Part shown: piece by piece, positions 54,949-64,000 of the stretch | Layout: every line of letters begins with the position of its first letter | How positions within the stretch are numbered: position 1 is the first letter of the stretch | Source: Calonectria ilicicola | Taxonomy: Eukaryota; Ascomycota; Sordariomycetes; Hypocreales; Nectriaceae | DNA: 64,000 nucleotides | Assembly (NCBI GenBank): GCA_020809705.1 | Contig: CP085831.1 | Location: 2,294,001-2,358,000, forward strand | Direction: 5' to 3' | Position numbers and translations under genes: made by a program | The notes under the pieces: model-generated | Told to the model about the DNA's origin: nothing | Seen by the model: only the letters and a program-made list of their open reading frames with translations | Database searches by the model: none

Positions 54949-57010
54949 TGTAAAAGGGCGATTAGGTCGATTCCCCGGCCAAGGGGCTGCGTATTATAGG
55001 AAACGGATGCGCAGGGGGGTTGGTAGAAATACAATTGCCTCCTAGAGACATAAATTAATGCTTGCGATCAGCATAGATGTTGGAATTAAAATTCCACAAG
55101 TAATGAATGAAGCCATTGATAAGGCCAAATGCGTCTAGATAAATAAAAATTGTGTTGTCTTGGCACATTATTGCAGTGCAGCCCGACTCCGATCGAGGCC
55201 CAATGGGGTGCATAACCGACATGATCTGGTTGCGAATGCACACGTGCGTGGACCAATACTGTATGAACCGTGTGTATAACGCATCAATCAGAGACAAGAG
55301 AGCGCAACCCAGCCACGGGCAGAGCAGCGTGGCGGCATGCTTGAGGCATGCTTGAGGCTAGTCCAATCCAGAGCATCACCGCCCACGTATCCGGCGGATC
55401 CAGGCACGGTGTTCGCGGGTTGAGAGCGCCGGTGCTGATGCAAAGAGGCGATGGATGGAGTGTAACCACAACACCCTGGCTCGGCTAGCTCATGCCATTG
55501 CCAGCTGATGCCCAACATGGCGTTCGCTGACTGGACGCGGACTTGCGGGCTGGGCCGGCCTCAGCAAACTTGTGGGTGTCAAACGGTCCATCACGGGGCT
55601 CTTGTGACCTCAGATGGAGCCCGGGTTCTGTTTTATTGGCTCTGGTGCACGAGTCAGTGGGGGAGGTTAGGCCGTGATACCATTCGATCGATTTCACGAT
55701 GTGCCCCTCACGCTATGTTTTCTTTTGCTGGCTGCGCCAAGCTGGTCATCTGATTCGACAGCCACCCGGATTTCGGCCTCCACAGCTGGCTGGCTATCAA
55801 ATGACATGGCACCAGGACAACAGAACTAGATCTGCAAGAGGATAAAATAAATAGAAAGATGGAGCACAAACAAAGGTCCAGAACTGCGAGTAGTTGGAGC
55901 GTCTCGCTGCAGGGATACAGATCCAACGCGACTAAGGGACGAGCTTGTGCAACAACACAGAGATGATGTGCACAAGAGCGGCGGTATCTGCTTTAATCGA
56001 CATCCAACAAAATGGGAAGGCTTACGGTGAAGCATTCCAATGACGCAGTGGCAACTGGTGCAGCTTTGACCGCATCTTTCAGCTCAGTGAGGCGAGAGAG
56101 ATCATGACGTACCGCTACAGACCGCCCACGCATTCCCCTATCTGCGTAGTTGCATATTTTCAACCTGAAGCCCGAGGGCCCACGTATGTAGGTCTCTGCA
56201 GGCATGTGTATGGGTGAAATGATGATGCATTCAAAATCCCACCATGTTGGTCAAGGAACTTTGCCGAGATGGACGATCATGCTGGTTTAGTCCGAATGAC
56301 TGCACAATGGGTGTATAACTATTATGTGAACAGCATTGATGACAATAACAAACTTAAAAAAAAAAAAAGTAAAAGAGAATGAGGGTCCCTGGCGTATGAA
56401 CTATGCAGCGGACAAACCCCGAGATAAGACTAGCACTACATGTTTCCTGTCCCCATCGTATGTGGTTTGCATGCCGCAAGAGGACCGACTTGCGGCAATT
56501 AGTTCGTTCCATGCGCATCAATGGCACAGTCCAAAAGACACACACGAGATAAACGACATGCGACTTGGATGCATCACCCACGTCTAGCATAGGTACGTGT
56601 CTTACACCAGAGTCTTGGAGGAACACAATTTTGGCCAAGATCATGACGGCTCAACCAACCCGTGGGGTTCCGAACTAGAACAGCAGCTCATTGGCGTGAA
56701 ATTGCGCTAGTGGAGCGATGAGGGCAAAAGCCATAAGAAAGGGCTCATGTCTCAATTGTGCCCACATTCGCGCTGCAGAAATGACGAGCTAGTGGCCCGT
56801 TGGATGCAACGGCTCGTTTGAGGATGGATCAAAATCGAAGCCATTTCTCTTGTCAACGTGGCAGGATGCAGAGCAGCAGTAGCTCATCCATGATGAAAAG
56901 CCCTAATTAGATGATGGTTCTATTATTCAAAACAGTTAATGCCCGGCACATTTTAATGCGCTTTCTATCGTAAATATGATAATAAATTCCAATTAACAAC
57001 CCGCAGCTGT
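54949..57010. other. Large intergenic region
   Basis: 2.1 kb between the second NLR start and the mucin-like gene's stop. Contains the tandem 11-mer and a poly-A run at about 56357. No gene found on either strand. Confidence 0.5.
55334..55355 (+). repeat. Tandem 11-mer
   Basis: GGCATGCTTGA is present twice in direct tandem in non-coding DNA; probably replication slippage. Confidence 0.7.
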
Positions 57011-60000
57011 TCAGCTATTCTCAACACCTTGCGCTGGGCCCACTCCTCCTCTAAATTTATACAGTAGACATCCGATCTGGTAAGATCCTCCGACGCCGCC
57101 GTTATTTGTGCCTGTCGACGATGGTCAGTTTCTTGTGCTTGGCGAAATAAGGTCCAAATGAAAAGATAGTGTAGACTCACAGTATTGATAACTGGCTGCA
57201 AAGATCTTCCAGCAAACTAGATCTTTCTCTTCGTCAGTATCTTGACCCAATGGATAATACGCGCTCTGTTTATCGACAGTCGTCTTGCAACCCTCGATCC
57301 AAGTGATGCTGTACTCGTAGTTTATCCCATTCGCATCCGTCAGGACGTAGGGCGCCAATTGCTCGGTGTCGGCCCCTAGCTCCAGGTCTTGGGCGGCATC
57401 GGTACAGAACCTCTGAGCGTTATCGCTCACAGCAAAGCTGTTTACATCGCCATGATTTGGAAAGTCGCTCTCTTTATTACAAGAGGGCCCCACCACCCCA
57501 ATCGGCGTGATGGTCACAGTTTCCCTAGGCTTTGAAGTCGTTGTTGCTACAGACGATGTTGTTGACGTGGCCAAGGGGAAAGTGGGAATTGGTATGTCAG
57601 TAACTCCCGACAAGAGACATTGACATGTGCCGTTAGTACCAGATGTGATCTGGCAGCCAAAGGAGTACAGGTCCTGGCACTTGTGCCCTTTGCATCCGTC
57701 GTCAGAGGAACACTCGTCTCCGATGGATTGGGTGTTGACACACAAACAGAAGCCGGAATTGTCACCGCCAAATGCCATTTTTACACAAGATGCGCTCTGA
57801 TTCTCGGTGCAAAAAGTGGCATTACAATCAGAGTCGGCATTGCATCCACTGTTGGTGGCAGATGCATCCGCGGCAGAAGAAGTAATGGTTGATGGTACTT
57901 CAGAGGCAACAGTTATCAAGCTTGGTGAAAGTGTACTTTGGGCTAGGGTACTCGTTTTCAGGGTACTTGTTTCCAGGGTGCTTGTCTCCAGGGTGCTCCA
58001 CGATGAAGTCGTCGATGAAGTTGCCGATGAAGTTACCGATGTTGTTGTCGTCTGTACAGAAGGTGTCTTGATGGGGCAAGCCTGTCTCTTTTGCTGTGCG
58101 CCTTCACGTTGGAATATTTGTCCTTCCTCTGGACTCCATTCGACCTGATGATTCTCTTCATCCAGAGGACGACCTTCAAACCAGATGCGCCACGCCGCCT
58201 TTTCTGTGCATGATTTTGCTGGATGATATTGCACGAGTAGTTTACCGCGTGCCGTATTCTGGTCGTTATCTCCAAGGATGCTGTTGCTAATATCACTCGG
58301 TGGGAGCCCCGGGAAGTACGCATTGATGGTCGAAAGCGGTAGTTTCATAGGCGAGTACCCAATTACCTTAATATCCTTTGACAGTCCAAGATTCTGCTTG
58401 AGGTTATCTTTGAGGGTATTCAGCTGTTTCCCGAACGCAAGGAATCCACGATGCGAGTCTTCACTCAACCTCTCATTCTCCGGCATATTGAATGCGATCT
58501 GTGTCTTTCCATTCACAGTAACGAAGTGCATACCAGCTTCCTCGTTAGTCCTCCGAGGTCTTGGTGCCATAATAAAAACGCGGACATCTGGGTCATCCTT
58601 TGGAACAGTGTTGTCACCGAATAAGGTGCCGATGTATCCAAGCTGCTCTTTATTGTTGAGCAACTCGGAATATCCGTAGGGGCTATATTGATCCCCGCGG
58701 CCAAGTCGCATTTCAGCATTGGTTCTCTCGTTAAATCTTTGAGAATAGGCCTCGTTACTTTCCCCTTCATTGACCTGCTGCTGGAATGCGCTCTCCCAAA
58801 TGTGGCTTGCAAACGCGCCACGTTTCGATACGATTACCACGGATGTACATCCGTGGAGGCCCTGGACAGCAAGACTCTGGACCTTTTCCTGAAAGGCAAT
58901 GTAGTTTGTGGTTGTCATACCCTGCTGGGCAAAAGGGAGCTCATCCCCTGGCAACTTGACCGACTGGCCCTGAAAGCCTTCGACGAGATCACTGTTGTAG
59001 GCATAATAGCTCTCCATTGCAACCAGTTTCTGTTCCCGTGTGAGGCCGCCAAGCGAGCCCTCGACTAAATCGGATGGTTCCTCCCAATTTCCATCTTCTT
59101 CAATGCGTTTGATGAGTTTTCTGTCGATAGAATCCAGGGCGCGCTTCGCTTTAGAGCTCGTACTACAGGTACCGCCGCCGCAAGTTCCTGGTGCACAGGT
59201 TGGTTCAGGATACGATATTCCAGTAATAGTTGTTGTAGTTGCAGAGTTGGTCACGCTGCAGTCTGTGACAGTCGTCCAAGCGCGAGTCGAGCATTCTGGA
59301 GTGCCTTGGTTTGAAGTTCCTAATTGGAGTAAGTGAAACAGCTCAAGTATTATAAGCTTCGATTTGCAATATTTATGTCCAATACTGACCTGTAACTGAA
59401 CAGAATACGCTTTCGTAGGTAGCAACCATTGTTGTTGTACAAGACGTGGCCTCGGATGTCTTATCCTTGGTACTAGTAGGCTTTTCTTCATCATTGGATT
59501 TTGGGTTGTCACCCGTATCCGGAGGACATGTACCAATTTGAAGTCCGAAAATAACGACGCAGAAGCCTGGGACGTCGATTTTGACATGGGGCGGGACAGA
59601 GGGAACGCAATTAAAGCAGATCTCAGGAGGGCCTGTCGTAGGAATAACAACTACGTAACGTCAATCATTGCTCTGGTATAATAAGATGGTTCACTTGGGA
59701 GATCGCGTACCTGGTACAACAGTGGGGTCATCGCTCCCCGATGCCGTGGTGGTAATGAATGTAGGAGATGTAAACGGGGTGTCCGTCAGGGTAATTATCG
59801 TAGCATCTGGAGGCAGAGACGTAATTGTGAGAGTAGACTCCGAGCTTGTTGCTGTTGTGATTATTCCACCAGATGTAGTAGTTTTACCTGTCTCGCCAGC
59901 TGCGTTGGTGGTAGGTGGCTTTGTTGTTCCCCCAGCTGTTTGGGTCGGAAGCGACTGTCCTGGTGTGTTAGAACCTGTTGCACTTTGTGTGTCTGACTTG

Positions 60001-61349
60001 ATTGCTGAAGTAGTGCTATTAGAGCCGGTTACAATTGGGTGTCCAGCTGTCGTTCCATCAGATCCAGTTCCATTCGAGCTGGTTGATGCAGTTACACTTT
60101 GCTGACCAGTGGAGGTTTCTTCATTGGATTGTATTGCTCCATGAGACGATGTTGTTTTTGTTGATTCTCCAGACCCAGTCGCGCCAACGGAACCAGTAGT
60201 AACCAGTCCCCCACTGTTTATTCCGCTAGGCCCAGATACTGCACTTGAAATTGCTGTCTCATCAGGCCCGGTTGCATTTGGTCCTCGAGAAGTAGTCCCC
60301 TGAGACTCAGCAGGTGTACCACTTGGGCTGTCATTATTCCCGTCAGTAGCTGAAGGTGCATCTCCTCTATTTGTGGTAGGGGATCCAGTAGTGGCTCCAT
60401 TTGTTGCAGAGGACCCATTATTTGCGTCACTAGTTGGAGATGCGTTACCTCCACCTGTGGTAAAAGATCCAGCAGCTCCATCTGTTGTGGATGGTCCACC
60501 TGGTACATTCGCTGTACTTGATTCCCCAGCTGTACTCGGTCCATTAGATCCGGGAACCTCGCTCGAGAATCCAGCTGTGTTTGACCCTTCGGGTGGAATT
60601 TGGCTAATTCCAGTCGAAGTCGTCTCATCGGAAGCTGTTTGATCTGGCCCTGTTCCTCCACTAGTGATACCAGTTCCACTGGACCCCGTTGGGCTTGATG
60701 CTCCAGATGCAGCATCAGATTTTGTTGGAACTGGACTCCCAGATCCCGCACCATTCGATTCGGTAGCTTGACTACGTGTAGGCGATCCGCTAATAAAATC
60801 ACTTGATCCAGGTTTAGTTGTTCCATCAGATCCAGGCACCCCATGTGAGATAAAGGTGCCAACCGTTCCAGTATGAATTGGGTTTCCAGAAACAGTGTCA
60901 GCAGAGGATCCTGTAACAGCTAGCTCTCCAGACGTCAATCCACCTGAGCCAGCGGTTTCATTGGGGATGTCGGTTTCGGTTGGCCCTTTGGATGAAACCC
61001 CGCTGGATACAATTGCAGTTGAATCCCCAGGCCCGGTCCCTCTCGTTCCCGAAGCAACATTGGTTGAAGCTGCTCCACTGGGGAGGGCAGTTCCATGTGG
61101 CTGACCGGGAATACTAGTAGTATTCGTTCCACCGTGCCCATAAGGAGGTATATACCAACTAGACTGGGCCGTAGTGTGTTTAGGGGGCGGAAGACCATAA
61201 TCAGGAATGCTAGCACTCGGAAGAGAAATGCTGCTAGCTTGGGATATGGTTTTGTCATCGATGCCATGTGGCTTACAACGATTGCCACCTGGGCTTGCAT
61301 CGACCAAGGCAAGAGCCGAAGCCACTGCTAGCCATCTCATAGCTACCAT
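57011..61349 (-). CDS. Large secreted mucin-like protein with Cys-rich modules
   Basis: Four exons (59711-61349, 59390-59650, 57181-59319, 57011-57111) join in phase to 1,379 residues. Signal peptide MVAMRWLAVASALALVDA (starts at 61340 or 61370 are possible). Residues of about 60-520 are a Ser/Thr/Gly/Pro-rich mucin-like region of short imperfect units. Then a small Cys domain (VPGFCVVIFGLQIGTCPP), a Cys/Thr-rich stretch, and a globular part of about 350 residues containing GLHGCTSVVIVSKRGAFASH and RVFIMAP. A second Thr/Ser linker (repeated STLETSTLETSTLKTSTL) leads to EGF-like Cys modules (CNADSDC, CLCVNTQS, CSSDDGC). The last exon adds CTNNGGVGGS and CLLYKF. Probably heavily O-glycosylated and secreted or wall-bound; the globular domain is of unknown function. 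Confidence 0.85.
57940..58005 (-). repeat. In-frame 18-bp repeats in the mucin-like gene
   Basis: Units coding for STLETS/STLKTS are repeated three to four times (plus-strand CAGGGTRCTTGT-like units), forming a Ser/Thr linker between the globular and EGF-like parts. Confidence 0.75.
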
Positions 61350-61973
61350 GACGACAGTCTGAATATCCAAAAGGCCTAATGAATAGAATAAAGAATGTGT
61401 TGGGCTGGTGCTACGGAAAGGGCTCTCGGGAGAGAGTTATCTACTACTATATATTACTTGGAGCACTCATGAAATATTCCAGCCTAGACCAGCATGTTAG
61501 TTGTTGGTTGTTGGTTGTGCAAATAACTAAATTTGACTCAATGCACGCAAAAACGTAGCGTGATGAACCCATCTCGCTGTTAACACGAGCTGCAGCTGAA
61601 GTGGGGGCTATGCAATTGGAACCGAAGGGCGACGAGGTTAATTACAGAGTTAATCTATGGAGCCTTCGGTTAAACAAGGCGCCAATCAGCTATTTTATTG
61701 TGTTTGGAGTGGATACCAACATGTGTTTCATATAGTCAAGGATACTTCTCGGGGATAAGAATCCAACGGCTCAAGCGAGCAGGGCGCAGGGACAATGACC
61801 TGCAGTGCTAGTGGTTCGCTACAAGCAGCTGAGCCGTTTTGCTAGGCTATGTAAGTTTAAATTTATCTTGGCTGCAGAGTCATTTCGTGAAGACAAAACT
61901 CGATAGCAAAGCCGCCTCGTCGTCCCACTCTAGCTACCCTGCCATAATCTTCATTCATTCCTTCGCTGGCCAC
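61350..61973. other. Divergent promoter mucin-like / ankyrin protein
   Basis: 620 bp, with a short TTGTTGGTTGTTGG repeat at about 61500. The frame opening at 61839 is read as 5' leader of the ankyrin gene. Confidence 0.55.
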
Positions 61974-63131
61974 ATGGATCAAGCAGAGCATCTCAACGCC
62001 ATCCGCGCCCATATCCGCCAGATTGAGGCCATCCATGGCAGCCGGCGCGCGGTCGAGAAGCGGATACGCCCAGAGCGTGCGGCGACGCTGAAACAGCAGA
62101 ATCTTGACTGTATACGGCACGTTGATGGCCTCCCCGACCTGCCACCACGTCTCCCGCGGCCTGAGTACGCCAAAACGGCCGGGCTGATCGGCCAGGATGA
62201 GATGGAAATTGAGTTTTACGCAGCATGCGAGCAAGGCCTTTTGGATCAGGTCAAGTCGTTTTTGCTGTCCGATCCCAGTCAAGCCGTACGCCAGTATGGG
62301 CTGGAGGCGGCTTCTTTTGCTCACCAACCGGCGGTAGCTCGCTATCTCTTGGAGCAAGGCACAGTGCTGCATGACGGTGTCTTCCTACAGTCCAGGCCCG
62401 ACCCGTCGGGCCGAAATGTCACCCTCTTTGACAGCGATAGAGGAGACCCCCTGCCAATGGCACAGGTGTACCTAGACTTTGGCTGGCATCCCAACCAACT
62501 GTGGAATGGAAATGATGCCCTCCATAACCGAGGCGACCATCTACTCCTGCATGCCCTCACAAACAAGCCCCTCCTCGCCCTGCTGCTGTCACATGGCGCA
62601 GATCCCTGTCTCAGCCACCTCATTGTGGGGGTCTACAACGTTAAGCCCTTGAATCGTCGCGACGGACTGCTGCTCAATATCGCAGCGCATCGGGGGGATC
62701 CTGAGATCCTTGCCTTGCTAGTGGAGCATGGCGCCGATCCCGCACTCTCGCATCCACTGCACAGTCTGGCCCTATGGCGGGGCGGAGGAGGTGTGCCGTT
62801 TTCTGAAAGACGCGCCATGGCCGAATACATACTGTCCTCCAACATAGCTGCTATCGACGATGTCAAATCCGTGCCATTCTCAGACCAGATCCGCGCACCT
62901 CCCCGGGCTGAGGAAATGACACCCTTCAGCTACGCATGCGCTGCACAGGACTGGGAGTTTGCAGAGTGGCTTCTGGAACAAGGAGCAAACCCAGACCTGC
63001 TCAACGGGAAAGCATTTGAGCCTATAGTTTTTTCGCGTCCAGACCACGGACCCAGCGACCCGGTTGTTGTGAGAGAATTGGTGGACAAGGTGAAAAATCG
63101 GCAGAGCCTAGATGTGCAGGCCAGGACTTGA
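61974..63131 (+). CDS. Ankyrin-repeat protein
   Basis: Intronless, 385 residues from the ATG at 61974; the frame opens at 61839, but the later start gives the more natural hydrophilic N-terminus (MDQAEHLNAIRAHIRQIEAI). Ankyrin units include EIEFYAACEQGLLDQVKSFL, HLLLHALTNKPLLALLLSHG, LLNIAAHRGDPEILALLVEH and FSYACAAQDWEFAEWLLEQG. No other domain is seen; probably a cytosolic interaction protein. GC-rich coding sequence without introns sets it apart from the other genes here. Confidence 0.88.
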   Translation: MDQAEHLNAIRAHIRQIEAIHGSRRAVEKRIRPERAATLKQQNLDCIRHVDGLPDLPPRLPRPEYAKTAGLIGQDEMEIEFYAACEQGLLDQVKSFLLSDPSQAVRQYGLEAASFAHQPAVARYLLEQGTVLHDGVFLQSRPDPSGRNVTLFDSDRGDPLPMAQVYLDFGWHPNQLWNGNDALHNRGDHLLLHALTNKPLLALLLSHGADPCLSHLIVGVYNVKPLNRRDGLLLNIAAHRGDPEILALLVEHGADPALSHPLHSLALWRGGGGVPFSERRAMAEYILSSNIAAIDDVKSVPFSDQIRAPPRAEEMTPFSYACAAQDWEFAEWLLEQGANPDLLNGKAFEPIVFSRPDHGPSDPVVVRELVDKVKNRQSLDVQART

Positions 63132-64000
63132 CCATGATTGCAAAGGAAAGGCGGGATCACCAGGTCATCGAAGTACGCAGCTTGATCTATTAATCACGAT
63201 ACAATTTTTAAATCCACCTTTTTTTTACATATAAGTTGCCTATGCGAGACACGGTGCATACACAGCACTTGATCATTGTTCAGAATTGTCACGAAAGTTC
63301 CATCCGATGATCAAGAGGAAACAGGGACTACAGATCGTATGCACCACTTCAGCAGAGAAGATTTAGGGCATCTTGGCACTCAGAAAGGCCGATAGCATCT
63401 TGCATCAGCATGCGTGCACTTTCAGCGCTTTGGCGCGTTTTTAGCTGCTGCCATTAGAGATTACTTGCGGAAGATCATTCATACCGATACTAGTTTTTCT
63501 GTAAGATCAGCTTAAACTATTCAGCAAGTACAGCACAGTCTGTTGTTTATCGCGGAACAGGGTGATCAGATAAATAGTGCAGTCATTCATGGATTGAAGC
63601 TATCCTCAACCCCTTTCTCAAGAGGGGGCCTTGGACCCACCTAAGACCATTTATGTTTCTCCTATTGGCTACTAGATTTCAGTCGGAATTCTAGTTATTC
63701 CGTGTTGAGAGTTATTCATTCATTGACAAGGGACCACCCGTGCACAATTACTCTTGCACGCCGTGCATAACTCTCTCAAGCACAGCCACACCGTAGCACA
63801 TGGACGTGGCGCACATGCTGGGAATCATCCTGCTTACCCTAGAGTGATGATCATTGTCCCCATTTCACTACTTGGTCGTGAGTAGCTCTAAATTGACATC
63901 TGTCAGATTTTTGTTCACTATTCGAATTTTCCATGGTCTGCATATTTGAAGGGAATCCCGTTATCAGTTGGGGTTAGAAAACTAGGTGAGGTACTTGTTT
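63132..64000. other. Right edge, non-coding
   Basis: No supported gene. 3' flank of the ankyrin protein gene. Confidence 0.55.

Noticed and set aside
1..64000. Transposons, tRNA, rRNA or CRISPR
   Set aside because: No terminal repeats with transposase or reverse-transcriptase motifs, no cloverleaf or rRNA sequence and no spaced repeats were seen by eye; a search by tool could still find relics.

Overview
The window looks like nuclear DNA of a filamentous ascomycete (Pezizomycotina). Genes carry many short introns, mostly 50-100 nt, with GTAAGT-like donors and CTAAC-like branch sites. The families are typical of such fungi: Zn2Cys6 and C2H2 regulators with a fungal-specific middle domain, NACHT/ankyrin (NLR-like) proteins, Ser/Thr-rich secreted proteins and small Cys-rich secreted proteins. 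I cannot name the genus. I find 23 protein genes, most with exon structures rebuilt by hand, and no tRNA, rRNA, CRISPR array or recognisable transposon.

Left part (0.9-19 kb). A short intron-containing gene at 885-1289 encodes a secreted precursor with Kex2-type KR sites separating near-identical peptides. Next are a 1,895-aa NLR-like protein (degenerate alpha/beta-hydrolase domain, degenerate NACHT, ankyrins, ZZ finger), a divergently transcribed 340-aa protein of unknown function, and an intracellular S8 (subtilisin-like) protease gene with an ankyrin-type N-terminus and a damaged protease domain. A Cys-rich membrane protein and a secreted protein follow.

Middle part (19.2-43.3 kb, perhaps to 45.9 kb). 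This has the look of a catabolic or detoxification cluster, largely built of head-to-head gene pairs: FAD monooxygenase/CocE-type hydrolase, two transcription regulators, aldehyde-dehydrogenase-like protein/LigB-type extradiol dioxygenase, and cupin/fumarylacetoacetase. An ABC-B exporter and a Zn2Cys6 regulator follow, with an HSL-type esterase a little further on. All four divergent promoters contain the motif CCGATTGR. A plausible scheme is ester or amide hydrolysis, ring hydroxylation, extradiol ring opening, then C-C hydrolysis, but the substrate is unknown. The ALDH-like protein lacks the catalytic cysteine, and the CocE gene has a GG where a splice donor GT is expected.

Right part (43.9-63.1 kb). 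This holds an 8-Cys small secreted protein, the esterase, a reticulon-like ER protein, a basic secreted protein with a KR site, a second NLR (nucleoside-phosphorylase-like domain, NACHT, ankyrins), a 1,379-aa mucin-like secreted protein and a stand-alone ankyrin protein. The window therefore has two NLR-type regions flanking a metabolic cluster.
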